Origin: Methylacidiphilum kamchatkense Kam1
GTDB lineage: Bacteria > Verrucomicrobiota > Verrucomicrobiia > Methylacidiphilales > Methylacidiphilaceae
DNA: 64,000 nt
Reading direction: 5' to 3'
Assembly (NCBI RefSeq): GCF_007475525.1
Contig: NZ_CP037899.1
Coordinates: 496,001 to 560,000, forward strand
The notes under the pieces: generated by a model
Databases searched by the model: none
Told to the model about the DNA's origin: nothing
The model's input: the letters and a program-made list of their open reading frames with translations, nothing else
Shown: piece after piece, positions 1 to 8,477 of the stretch
How the letters are laid out: every line of letters starts with the position of its first letter
How positions within the stretch are numbered: the first letter of the stretch is position 1
Position numbers and translations under genes: made by a program

Positions 1-1
1 A

Positions 2-319
2 GGCATTGGGGGAGCTTATATGTGGGAGTCCTCTATTGCAGGGATAGGATCCAGAGGGAGTTTTGCAGGGAAAAATCTTTTTGGAAGAGGCATAGACACT
101 TCATCAGGGGCCGCGGCAGTCCAGGGTATTGCTGGGGTTGAAAGATGGATTACTGATAGGTTGAGTTTTATTGTGGAATATCGGTTCGTTTGGATAGGAG
201 GGTCAAACTTTTCCTACGCTGGGAATCCTACTGTGTTCGGTTCTGGTACTTCGATCAATACACATTTTGATCAATTCGAAGCCAATTTGGTGCTTGGAGG
301 CTTAAGATATAAATTTTAA
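2..319 (+). CDS. Outer-membrane beta-barrel protein, C-terminal fragment
   Basis: The frame is open from the left edge, so only the last ~105 residues are visible and the start lies outside the window. The fragment has alternating polar and aromatic residues typical of amphipathic beta-strands, for example RLSFIVEYRFVWIG, and ends in LGGLRYKF. A terminal Phe after an amphipathic strand is the usual C-terminal signature recognised by the BAM machinery in Gram-negative outer-membrane barrels. The likely role is a porin-like or opacity-type surface protein. The exact family cannot be assigned from the tail alone. Confidence 0.6.
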   Translation, partial: GIGGAYMWESSIAGIGSRGSFAGKNLFGRGIDTSSGAAAVQGIAGVERWITDRLSFIVEYRFVWIGGSNFSYAGNPTVFGSGTSINTHFDQFEANLVLGGLRYKF

Positions 320-325
320 GTTTTT

Positions 326-646
326 ATGAAAAAACTCTTTCTTCTCTTCGTCGCTGGACTACTCCTTCCACTCTGTTTAGTCGATAAACTTATTGCCTTG
401 CCTTTGATGGGTAAGCATTTCGATGCGAAATATCCCACTTTCCCCTATGGTCCTACAGATCCTTATGGGTATTCCTATTGTGTGGTGGCAACCAATCTAT
501 ATTACACTCCTCACAAGCCTTATGTTCGCGTATTTTTGCCTACCCCTGAAAAAAACACTTCAGTAAAGAACCTAAAACGATCTTCCAAAAACCTTTCTCG
601 GCCTTCACCAAATAGAAATAAAACAATACCTAATACCACTCGATAA
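326..646 (+). CDS. Small secreted protein of unknown function
   Basis: This 106-residue protein opens with a typical Sec signal peptide: MKK, then a hydrophobic core (LFLLFVAGLLLPLCLV), with a likely cleavage near residue 25. The mature part is rich in Pro and Tyr, then becomes strongly basic and Ser/Asn-rich (residues ~75-106). I recognise no domain. It begins 6 bp after the upstream barrel gene, so the two are probably co-transcribed, but there is no clear Shine-Dalgarno. It is probably exported to the periplasm or surface. Confidence 0.5.
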   Translation: MKKLFLLFVAGLLLPLCLVDKLIALPLMGKHFDAKYPTFPYGPTDPYGYSYCVVATNLYYTPHKPYVRVFLPTPEKNTSVKNLKRSSKNLSRPSPNRNKTIPNTTR

Positions 647-672
647 CAAAAAGTAGAAAGGAAAGATGCAAA

Positions 673-1295
673 ATGGCTAAGATCCTTTATATTGAGGCTT
701 CACCTCGAAAAGATAGATCTTTTTCTATAGCGACGGCAAAAGTATTTCTTGAGGCTTACAAGGCAAATCACTCAACAGACTCCATAACAACGTTGGATCT
801 TTGGTCCAAATCCCTTCCTTCTTTTGATGGCTATATTCTTCAAAGCAAGTATGCCATTTTTCATGGCTTAGAGCATACCCCTGAACAAAAAAAGGCATGG
901 AGTGAAGTCGAAGCAATTATTGCCCACTTTATTAGCTTCGACAAATATGTGTTTTCTTTTCCTATGTGGAATTTTGCTATTCCCTACAGACTTAAGCATT
1001 ATATAGATATTCTTGTGCAGCCCACTTATACTTTTTCTTATACTCCACAAGAGGGCTACAAAGGATTGGTAGTTGGGAAAAAGGCATGCTTGATATGTTC
1101 TAGAGGGGGAGTTATCCAGAAGGAACTGAATTTCAAAAATATGATTTTCAGCTTCCTTATATGAAATTAATCCTGGGATTTATTGGAATTACAGATGTTC
1201 ATCAAATAATTATTGATGGAACTCTTTTTGAAAAGAGAGAAGTGCTTTTGGACAAGGCAATGATTGAGGCAAGGAATGCTGCTGCAACTTTTTAG
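673..1295 (+). pseudogene. FMN-dependent NADH-azoreductase-like flavoprotein, frameshifted
   Basis: The N-terminal frame (673-1164) shows the flavodoxin-like NAD(P)H dehydrogenase fold of AzoR: an IEASPRKDRSFS phosphate loop near residue 6, then FPMWNFAIPYRLKHYIDI, the FMN-binding PMWNF motif. After SRGG the frame hits a stop at 1164, but the adjacent frame continues with YPEGTEFQKYDFQLPY and then LGFIGITDV, the AzoR C-terminal signature, ending at 1295. The frames meet at the G5 run 1105-1109, and one extra G restores a protein of about 207 residues. Members reduce quinones or azo compounds with NADH. It is either an assembly error or a recent pseudogene. Confidence 0.75.
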
Positions 1296-1321
1296 GAGCA
1301 TTTTTTATTGATGCTCAAAAA
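1289..1321. terminator. Inverted repeat between convergent genes
   Basis: GAGCAT (1296-1301) pairs with ATGCTC (1311-1316) around a 9-nt loop. A T5 run at 1289-1293 and an A5 run at 1317-1321 could extend the stem. It lies exactly where the azoreductase-like gene (stop 1295) meets the frame-corrected lipase maturation factor gene (stop 1305), as expected of a bidirectional terminator. It overlaps the coding end of the latter and lacks an unpaired U tract, so the call is tentative. Confidence 0.35.
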
Positions 1322-2852
1322 TGCTTACTTGCCATTTCGCAGCAGGAGGGGTATCCCTGGCTTCTTGGTTTTGCGGGTTAACCATTAAAGAAGCAGGAGG
1401 AAAATACAACCCATAAAGAGTTCTGTTCCACCAGAGTCCTTTCTCTTTTTTTCTGACCAAGAGCTATATTCATAGACATAGATAAGGGCTCGGACATATT
1501 TCGGAGGAGAAGTAGGGAAGGGATTGGCTTTGAAAAGTTTGATGACCTCTTTCTTGCCGTGAAGCAAGCAAGAGAGAAGTGAGGCAAACCAAGGATTTTC
1601 TTTTGGTGTACTTAAAGCGGCAAACCACATTTGCCAGTCTAATCTTGGATGGAATGGAGAGATAAATGCAGGAGCTTTATGAGGGTCGTCAGGTTTCCAA
1701 CAAAATGGGAATTCTTTCCATTCGATGCCGTCGGAGCTCCCTTCTATAATTATTTCCGGCCTTCTTGTTGTCATGATGGCAAAGGCTCCATAATTGTTTA
1801 TCGATCGTATAGCTGAAAGGGAGTTGAGAAGTTTTACAGTCCATTGTGGATAGGCAAAAGAAAAGGATTCTAAAAAAAGCAGAACACTGATCAAAAAAAC
1901 AGGAAGAATAAGAAAAAATGAGAATTTCTTCTGAAGTTTTGGACAAGGCATTGGAGGGGATTTGGGGAAGAAAGGGAGAATCTTTTTTAAAAAACTATCA
2001 TCTAACAAGACAAGTCCTAAGGCTAAAGTAATCCAGTTAAAAAAAGCATGATTACCAGTGAGAATAATAAGTAATTGCAAGAGAGAAAAAAGAATGAAAC
2101 TCACTGTTCTGCCTAGTCGGCCCAAAAAAATAGCGAAGGGAACCACCAGTTCGATGAATAGGACAATAAAGGTTGTAGTTTCATGAAACCACATGGGAAA
2201 GTGATAAAAGTACCAAGCTAGGGGGTAGGCAATGGTTCTGTTTCATAATGATATTTTAAAGCAGTCAAAGCTCGCCATGTTGGATCATGGCTTTCCAATT
2301 TAACGATCCCAGAAAGAAGCATCAGTCGGAAGAGCAGCCAACGGAAGATAAAAGTTGCCCAAGCGGGTGGAAAAGTTAATTCCATAAAGCCAGGATGAAG
2401 TTTCCATGGCGATGATAAAATGGAAAGTAGCCCACATTCTAAAAGGAGACCATCCCATTGGAAATTAAAAAAGGTCTGTCCCACTGATACATAAGAGAGA
2501 TAAAGAGACCAAAGAAATAAAGATACAAGAGCTGGAGCTATATTGAAAAAAGAAGAATAGCTAAGAACATTCCAAGAAAAGTTCCAGCATAAAGCATGGG
2601 ATCGGTTGGAGGTATGATCCAGAACAGGGTAGGAACTAAAAAAAATCTTCGCCAGCCTATTTGATCTTGAACATAATGCAGGAATGGAGAAGCAGGGAGA
2701 ATCCCTCCTTCTCCTATTAATCCAAGAATTTGAAAAGAAAGGGAAAAAAAGGCAATGAAATAGATAAAGGAAAGAGCACGAAAGAATAGCCATAGGGCTA
2801 AGGGATTTGGAGTGGATAGTAGTTTTTTGAAGTTAAAAGACAAGATTTTCAA
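1305..2852 (-). pseudogene. Lipase maturation factor family protein (LMF1-like), three frameshifts
   Basis: Three frames together give a polytopic membrane protein of the LMF family. The first (from 2852) has membrane segments and GGILPASPF. The second has FFNFQWDGLLLECGLL and a segment ending YHYETEPLPTP. The third (from 2194) has FIVLFIELVVPFAIF and the conserved RLDWQMWFAAL and NPWF motifs. The frames join at A6 2546-2551, G5 2221-2225 and T7 1446-1452, and one added base at each restores one reading frame. The third correction also restores the family tail LWWNRTLYGLYFPP and moves the stop to 1305. Bacterial members have no settled function. The start overlaps the end of the peroxiredoxin gene by 4 bp, so the two are probably coupled. 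Confidence 0.7.
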
Positions 2853-3327
2853 TCTTTTGGCCAGAAATTGCTTGCTTCAAGGGCTTCTAGAACTTCTGCA
2901 GCTGTATTCCAAATATTGGGGTGACAATCACGCCATAACACTTTGCCATCTTTAATCAAAAATGAAAGGCGTTTGGGCATTCCAAAGAAAAGGGGGATAG
3001 CAAATTCCTTACAAACCTCTCCGCTTGGGTCACAAAGCAGCATAAAATTGAGCCGATTGTTTTGAATGAATTTTTTTTGTACAGTGGGCTTGTCTCTGCT
3101 TATTCCAATAACCTGAACATTAGCTTTCTGTAGCTCAGCTAAATGATCCCGGAGATTACAGGCTTGGACAGTGCAACCAGGAGTGTTAGCTTTTGGGAAA
3201 AAATATAGCAAAACCAATCCTTTCGAACAAAGCTCTCTTACGGAGACTGGATTGCCTACGGGATCCAATGCCCAAACATCGGGAATGGGCGAGCCCACTT
3301 CAAGTCCTATGCTATTGTTTTTTTCAT
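2849..3327 (-). CDS. bcp: Thiol peroxidase of the PrxQ/Bcp family
   Basis: A thioredoxin-fold peroxiredoxin that reduces hydrogen peroxide and organic hydroperoxides. FFPKANTPGCTVQAC carries the peroxidatic Cys in TPGCT and a resolving Cys five residues later, the atypical 2-Cys PrxQ arrangement. The readable frame starts at a GTG at 3298 (149 aa). Upstream, an ATG at 3327 is followed by an A run (T7 at 3318-3324 on the plus strand). One more base there gives an N-terminus MKKNNSIGLEVGSPIPDV, much closer to the usual start of the family, so I place the start at 3327. The enzyme acts in the cytoplasm. Confidence 0.88.
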
Positions 3328-3720
3328 TATTAAGGAAAACATGGTCATAGCGACATAGTTTTTTTATTTACAGAAAAATTTCAAGAAAGCCACGATTTTT
3401 AAACCTAGAGGAATTGAAAAATAGATGCTATACCACTCAAAGAACATTATGGCGCACTCACAGCATATGCAGAGAGGAGAAAACTTTAGCCCTCCTCTGT
3501 TATTGTTAGTATATATATTGTTATAAAAGGAGATGATATATAGGAAGCAGAAATAGGAAGCAGAAGGAAAAAACCCCCTCAACGCAATCAAAGGAAAAAA
3601 ACAACGGTTAGCTTCTTATGACCTCCTATCTTTTTTAAAGGAGAGTGGCCAATGCAACAGACCGAATGAGGAGAGTAGGTGGTAGTTAGTTTAGAAAATT
3701 AAAGAAAAGAGGAGTTTTTA
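3328..3720. other. Intergenic region upstream of the glcD-like gene
   Basis: About 390 bp lie between two divergently transcribed genes. They hold an AT-rich stretch near 3505-3545 and several AAAGGAG-like motifs, including one near 3639-3645. The apparent minus-strand ORF at 3364-3591 has low-complexity composition and no recognisable domain. I see no riboswitch, terminator or repeat. It presumably contains the promoters of both neighbours. Confidence 0.4.
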
Positions 3721-5082
3721 ATGGAATTATGGACTGAGGAACTACATCGGCTTTTCCCAGAGAAGTTTTCAACCAGTGAGGAACAACTAAGCAAGTATGC
3801 TACAGATGCTTGGCTTGTATCGAGAGCACCAGATGGCGTTTTTTTCCCTGAATCAAAAGAAGATGTTGTGGCCTTGATGCAATTTGCTTTCTCTCGAGGT
3901 ATTTATGTGACTGCTAGAGGTGGAGGGAGAGGCTATGTAGGAGGAGCTGTTCCAGTAAAAGGGGGAGTGGTTGTTTCTTTTGAAAAAATGAACCGGATCA
4001 AAGAAATACATCCAATAGATGGAGTAGCTGTGGTTGAGCCTGGGGTTATCACGGGAGTACTACAGGAAAAAGTAAAAGCGATGGGTCTTTTTTATCCCCC
4101 TGATCCTGCCAGTGTGATGGAATGTACTATTGGCGGAAATGTCGCGACGAACGCAGGTGGGCCTCGCTGTCTTAAATATGGAGTGACCCGAAATTACATC
4201 TTAGGCCTTGAGGTTGTGCTTTCCGATGGATCGGTAGCCAAAGTGGGGGGGAGGACGATTAAGAATAAAACCGGCTTTGATTTAACAAGCCTCTTTGTTG
4301 GTTCCGAAGGGATGCTGGGGCTAGTCACTGAAATTACTCTTAAGCTGCTTTCTTTTCCTCCACTGAAAGCCTGTCTATCCGCTTATTTTGAACGGATGGA
4401 TCAGGCTATTTTGTGTGTGAATAAAATTTTATCTTCTGGTGTTCTTCCCGCTGCTCTGGAAATTGCTGATAGGTTTACCCTTCAATGCGCAAGAGAATTT
4501 ACTAAAGGAGAAATTCCGCCTTTCGATGCCCATATTTTATTGGAAACCGATGGAAGCATTGGGGCAGTCCATTCTGATATCGAGTTTTTTGAGAAAATAA
4601 TAAGGGAATTTCAACCAAAGGAACTGACAAGAGCCGTGGGAGAAGATGCGTGTGAAAAATTATGGCAGTCGCGCCGTCTCTTCTCAATGTCCCTTAAAGC
4701 CAGTGGACTCACTAAACTCAACGAAGATGTTACTGTTCCGCGGAGTCGGCTCGCTGATTTAATAAGCCTAGGGGAATATCTTCAAAGCCACTATGGATTG
4801 ATTGTCGCTTGTTTTGGTCATGCAGGAGATGGAAATATCCATGTCAATCTGATGGTTGATTGGTCAAAAAAAGAGAATCGTGAGAAGGCTCAAGAGGCCT
4901 TGAATGTTCTGTTTGATTCGGTAATATTGTGGAATGGTTCTATTACAGGAGAACATGGTATTGGAATTGCTAAATTGCCGTGGTGGAATAAGGCGGTCAG
5001 TCAACAGACCCGATTGCTTCATGAAAAGATTAAAAAGGCGTTGGATCCTAAAGGTATTTTAAACCCTGGAAAATTTGTTTAA
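3721..5082 (+). CDS. glcD: FAD-linked oxidase, glycolate oxidase GlcD / D-lactate dehydrogenase type
   Basis: A 453-residue flavoprotein oxidising a 2-hydroxyacid such as glycolate or D-lactate. The N-terminal half is a PCMH-type FAD domain: ARGGGRGYVGG near residue 66, then PPDPASVMECTIGGNVATNA near 130-149. The C-terminal half is FAD-oxidase_C, with CFGHAGDGNIHVNL near 363 and TGEHGIGIAK near 407. A GAGGAG-like ribosome site precedes the ATG. GlcE and the Fe-S subunit GlcF are not adjacent, so the electron acceptor is unknown. In an autotroph it would salvage photorespiratory glycolate, but D-lactate is an equal alternative. A G7 run inside this gene (4244-4250) is intact. Confidence 0.88.
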   Translation: MELWTEELHRLFPEKFSTSEEQLSKYATDAWLVSRAPDGVFFPESKEDVVALMQFAFSRGIYVTARGGGRGYVGGAVPVKGGVVVSFEKMNRIKEIHPIDGVAVVEPGVITGVLQEKVKAMGLFYPPDPASVMECTIGGNVATNAGGPRCLKYGVTRNYILGLEVVLSDGSVAKVGGRTIKNKTGFDLTSLFVGSEGMLGLVTEITLKLLSFPPLKACLSAYFERMDQAILCVNKILSSGVLPAALEIADRFTLQCAREFTKGEIPPFDAHILLETDGSIGAVHSDIEFFEKIIREFQPKELTRAVGEDACEKLWQSRRLFSMSLKASGLTKLNEDVTVPRSRLADLISLGEYLQSHYGLIVACFGHAGDGNIHVNLMVDWSKKENREKAQEALNVLFDSVILWNGSITGEHGIGIAKLPWWNKAVSQQTRLLHEKIKKALDPKGILNPGKFV

Positions 5083-5167
5083 ATTATGGCTAGAGTTTCC
5101 TTTTGCAAAGCAATATCTTATGTTCTTTATAGGTTGTGGTGTTTTGGTAGATAAAATTGGTTGAATT

Positions 5168-5698
5168 ATGAATTTTCAAGATGCTTTTCTATACGCTCTA
5201 GAAAATACGAAGATTATTTTGCCACCAAGGCGAGTTGTTTCTACTTTTGGAACAACTCTTATAAATTATCAACTCGTCACAGAAGATTTGGATAGGGTTG
5301 ATGTCTGTTTTGTTAGGGAAGGAAAATTGGAAGCCGAAAGGCCAAAAATAATTACTTCTCCACAGTTTGCTAAATTGACATTGGAAGGTTTTGGAAAAGA
5401 GGCTCAAGAATACGCAGAATGGCTATTGCAAAATGCTCCGCAAAGTAGTATTGCTTTTTTGCGTTATGGATTCTTCTTTAAAAAGGATGATGTGTGTTTT
5501 AGCGAGGTAAAAGGCTCTTCAGAAGAAGTGTGTGCTAAGCTCAAAGAAAAGATGATTAAAGAAGGGGATCCTCTCTCTCTCCTTCTGAAAGGGGAAGAGG
5601 AACTTTGGGAAGTGTCTTTACTTAAATTTCTAATTGATTGGGTGCGTGTGTCTGTTACAAAAAACATTCACGATTTTCGACAAGAAGGCTTTATTTAA
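5168..5698 (+). CDS. Conserved-looking hypothetical protein
   Basis: A soluble protein of 176 residues with good coding character and no signal peptide or membrane span. The N-terminus resembles a small alpha/beta domain, and the C-terminal third is rich in Lys and Glu and predicted helical. It follows the glcD-like gene by 85 bp on the same strand and converges on the FolB fusion gene 10 bp downstream. I do not recognise the family. Confidence 0.6.
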   Translation: MNFQDAFLYALENTKIILPPRRVVSTFGTTLINYQLVTEDLDRVDVCFVREGKLEAERPKIITSPQFAKLTLEGFGKEAQEYAEWLLQNAPQSSIAFLRYGFFFKKDDVCFSEVKGSSEEVCAKLKEKMIKEGDPLSLLLKGEEELWEVSLLKFLIDWVRVSVTKNIHDFRQEGFI

Positions 5699-5708
5699 GC
5701 ATTTTCAG

Positions 5709-6620
5709 TTAATTTTTCTTTCTTTTTAAGATAAAAGAAACTTCGGCTACGTTAGGAAAGGGAAACTTTGAGACTTTTACTCTCAGCCCTGAAACCAAAG
5801 GATGGAGGAGTAATTGTGTAGCGATCTCTTCGGCAAGGGATTCGATGAGTTTTCTAGGTTTGCTACTAGCTATATTTTCTATGATTTCTTTGACAGTAGC
5901 GTAATCGAGCGTGGTGGATAATTCATCTGTATCATGAGCTTTACGAGTAACCCCTGGATCTATATAGAGATCAACAGAAATAAGGAGTTTTTGTTTATTC
6001 CTTCTTTCTTCTTCTGGTACCCCGATCCATGCATCAACTTGGATTTTCTCTAACCTAATGATATCTTGAGAAATGGAGAAAAGGTCGATTTTGCTTGTGT
6101 GTTGAAAAGTTGATTGTGGACACAATCCATAATAGGGAGGCTGAAAAAAAGATTCAGGTTTTCTTTCAATATCAATACCCCGATCAAGCACTCTGTAGCA
6201 AAAATCATAGATCCCCTTTTCTTTGCTTTCTCTGGAGCCTGCCACATTAAGTATTTCGATGGAATGGTAGGACAAAAATTTTTTGAGGGTGGCTTCTATC
6301 TCTGGAGTCGTTTCGTGAATGTGGAGCCAAGGTTTTCCAAAATTTACTGCAAATTGTTGAGTCGCTAAAGATCCTTCAGTAAGAGACGGTTTTAATGTGA
6401 CAATCAAGGTACCATCTGAATCCCAAACATTCCATGCTGTTCTTACTGTATAGCTTGGAGTGGGAGTTTCCGAAAGCTGGTATTTATCAGGAATGACACC
6501 CGCTTCCGATAATCTCCCTTTGGGACACCATCCTCCATGCGGTATCCCATTGGCAATCGCCCAATCCAAGGCAGCCCTATCCGCTCCTGTTTGCCCGCCT
6601 GAGACAATTTTTCTGATCAT
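5709..6620 (-). CDS. folB: Fusion of putative molybdenum-carrier (YpsA/SLOG-like) domain and dihydroneopterin aldolase
   Basis: 303 residues in two parts. Residues 1-~147 match the putative molybdenum-carrier/cpYpsA SLOG type: IVSGGQTGADRAALDWAI, GGWCPKGRLSEAG, and a Rossmann-like strand with DGTLIV. Residues ~178-303 are FolB-like: VDAWIGVPEEERRNKQ, TDELSTTLDYATVKEI, LIESLAEEIA, then VKVSKF, keeping the candidate catalytic Tyr240, Glu260 and Lys285. FolB cleaves 7,8-dihydroneopterin to hydroxymethyl-dihydropterin in folate synthesis, or epimerises dihydroneopterin or its triphosphate. SLOG domains bind nucleotide-like ligands. The join looks real: there is no internal ribosome site or stop. 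It is transcribed divergently from the thioesterase gene. Confidence 0.82.
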   Translation of the reverse strand: MIRKIVSGGQTGADRAALDWAIANGIPHGGWCPKGRLSEAGVIPDKYQLSETPTPSYTVRTAWNVWDSDGTLIVTLKPSLTEGSLATQQFAVNFGKPWLHIHETTPEIEATLKKFLSYHSIEILNVAGSRESKEKGIYDFCYRVLDRGIDIERKPESFFQPPYYGLCPQSTFQHTSKIDLFSISQDIIRLEKIQVDAWIGVPEEERRNKQKLLISVDLYIDPGVTRKAHDTDELSTTLDYATVKEIIENIASSKPRKLIESLAEEIATQLLLHPLVSGLRVKVSKFPFPNVAEVSFILKRKKN

Positions 6621-6687
6621 TGTTTTTAGTTTTTGAGTGAAAAATGCACTAAAATGAAGTAAAAAACATTGTAATTTCTATCCACCA

Positions 6688-7137
6688 ATGCCTGTACTAC
6701 CTGAGCTGCCTGAATGCGAATCGAAAATCAAGACCTTTTTTTTTGACACTGACTCCTGCGGACTTGTCCACAACATTGCTTATTTGCGTTTTGTGGAGAT
6801 CGCCCGTTCCGAACTAGCTGAACGGCTTGGTTGGCCATTGAAAGAGATGGAAAAGACAGGCTTGGTTCCTGTAGTCGTCAAAACCGAAATTGTTTATAAA
6901 TCCCCTGCCAGACTTGGGGATATCATCAGTATCATTTCAAGGCTTAGTCGAATAGAAAGAGTGAGATTTCAGATTGACTTCGAATTAAGAAAGGAAAGTC
7001 CTACGGGTAGTTTACTTGCTGAATGCCGACAAATCCTTGCTTGTATCAAACTTCCAGAAAGAAAACCCTCGCCAATTCCATTAAACTGGGCCCAATCTTA
7101 TCCTTGGTTAGTTGGGAAAAAGACGGAAAACAGCTAA
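6688..7137 (+). CDS. Acyl-CoA thioesterase, YbgC/4-hydroxybenzoyl-CoA thioesterase family
   Basis: A 149-residue hotdog-fold thioesterase. FFFDTDSCGLVHNIAYLRF (residues 17-35) is the family signature, with Asp in the position of the catalytic acid and the VHN turn close to the usual VYHANYL. It hydrolyses short or aromatic acyl-CoA esters in the cytoplasm; the substrate cannot be deduced. Only 67 bp separate it from the divergent FolB fusion gene. A quinone oxidoreductase gene follows after 44 bp on the same strand, so the two may be co-transcribed. Confidence 0.82.
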   Translation: MPVLPELPECESKIKTFFFDTDSCGLVHNIAYLRFVEIARSELAERLGWPLKEMEKTGLVPVVVKTEIVYKSPARLGDIISIISRLSRIERVRFQIDFELRKESPTGSLLAECRQILACIKLPERKPSPIPLNWAQSYPWLVGKKTENS

Positions 7138-7181
7138 TTTAGTGGCTACTTTGAATTTCAAACTGGAGGGCTACAGATAAA

Positions 7182-8177
7182 ATGATTGCTTGGGTTATTG
7201 AAAAAGAAAATGGGAAAAGAACGTTGCAGATGCGTGAACTGCCTTCACTTAAACCTGGAAGAGCCGAATTAAAAGTGGATGTTTATTATGCAGGCATCAA
7301 TAGGGCCGATCTTCTTCAACTTTATGGGCTCTATCCTCAACCTGGACCCCCTACGTCTTTTGAGATTCCAGGATTAGAATTTTCTGGAAGGATTTGTCAG
7401 ATTGGGGAAGGAGTAGAAGGTTGGAAAGAAGGAGATCCAGTGTTTGGTTTGCTTATTGGCGGTGCTTTTTCAACAGAGGTTGTTGTTCATGAAAGGTTCT
7501 TATTACCGATTTATGGAAGACTTTCTTTTGTGGAAGCGGCAGCTATACCCGAAACTTTTTTTACAGCTTGGGATGGGTTAGAATATCGGGCACAGGCTAA
7601 GGAGAACGAAACTCTTTTGATTTCTGCTGCTGGGAGTGGCGTTGGTCTTTCTGCATTAGCTCTGGCTAATCTAAAAAACCTTAAAGTCTTTGGGATGGTT
7701 AGATCGCCAGCTAAGAAAGAAAAGCTTCTCAAAGTTGGAGCCGTTGATGTGTTTACGGAAGGGCAAACAGATCTAATTGATTGGTCTTTGACTAGAACAG
7801 GGGGAAAGGGAATGGATATTATTTTCGATTTAGTAGGTGGTGAACGTTTTAGTCAATATCTTCAAATTGCAGCAGAAAAAGGAAGAATTCTTAGTCTTGG
7901 TCTGTTGGCAGGATCAAAAACAGAGATTTCTCTAATTCATCTCCTTCGAAAAAGATTAACGCTTGTTGGCTCGACCCTTCGAGCAAGGCCAATGGAAGAA
8001 AAAATGTTTTTAACCCAAGAGTTTCGAAAAAAGATACTTCCTTTTTTTATAGAAGGTCGGCTTAAGCCTATTATCGATCGCATTTTTCTGTGGGATCAAT
8101 TGAAGGAAGCTTTGCAGTATTTGGAAGAAAATAGACATTTTGGAAAAATCTTACTTAAGGTTAAAGAAGAGAAATAA
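7182..8177 (+). CDS. Zinc-independent quinone oxidoreductase (PIG3/MDR family)
   Basis: 331 residues of the medium-chain dehydrogenase/reductase superfamily. The GroES-like N-terminal half has YYAGINRADLLQLYGLYP and PGLEFSGRICQIGEGVEGWK. The nucleotide-binding half has SAAGSGVGLSALALA. The four-Cys structural zinc site and catalytic zinc ligands of alcohol dehydrogenases are absent, which points to the NAD(P)H:quinone reductase branch. The likely reaction is one- or two-electron reduction of quinones or enones by NADPH. A GGAGGG-type ribosome site lies just upstream of the ATG. Confidence 0.87.
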   Translation: MIAWVIEKENGKRTLQMRELPSLKPGRAELKVDVYYAGINRADLLQLYGLYPQPGPPTSFEIPGLEFSGRICQIGEGVEGWKEGDPVFGLLIGGAFSTEVVVHERFLLPIYGRLSFVEAAAIPETFFTAWDGLEYRAQAKENETLLISAAGSGVGLSALALANLKNLKVFGMVRSPAKKEKLLKVGAVDVFTEGQTDLIDWSLTRTGGKGMDIIFDLVGGERFSQYLQIAAEKGRILSLGLLAGSKTEISLIHLLRKRLTLVGSTLRARPMEEKMFLTQEFRKKILPFFIEGRLKPIIDRIFLWDQLKEALQYLEENRHFGKILLKVKEEK

Positions 8178-8195
8178 AAGAACAGGCTTATTTTG

Positions 8196-8269
8196 GGCGA
8201 CCGACGGGACTTGAACCCGCAACACCCAGAGCCACAATCTGGTGCTCTGCCAATTGAGCTACGGCCGCC
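8196..8269 (-). tRNA. tRNA-His (GTG anticodon)
   Basis: Read on the minus strand it folds as a full cloverleaf. The acceptor stem carries the extra 5' G(-1) opposite C73 that marks tRNA-His. The D-stem starts GCTC. The anticodon stem CCAGA/TCTGG encloses a loop TTGTGGC with anticodon GTG. The T-arm contains GTTCAAGTC. CCA is not encoded. It stands alone between the quinone oxidoreductase and nnr genes. Confidence 0.95.
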
Positions 8270-8477
8270 ATGTCTCTTTGAGTATACTTAGCTTATATAA
8301 TATTTTTACCTTTTTTAAACACTTTTCACGAATAATTGTATACCATGAAAAAAAATTGAAGTTGTAATTGTCCTAAAGCTTATCCACTCTTTGGTGGAGA
8401 GGAAGCACTGAAAATAAAGCAAGTGTGAGATTTTAAACAACCACAAAATTTGAGTTTTTAACATTCGGCTATTAGAA

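Noticed and set aside
3364-3591. 75-codon minus-strand ORF in the gap before glcD
   Set aside because: Low-complexity Phe/Tyr/Ile-rich translation with no ribosome site or domain; typical of AT-rich spacer.
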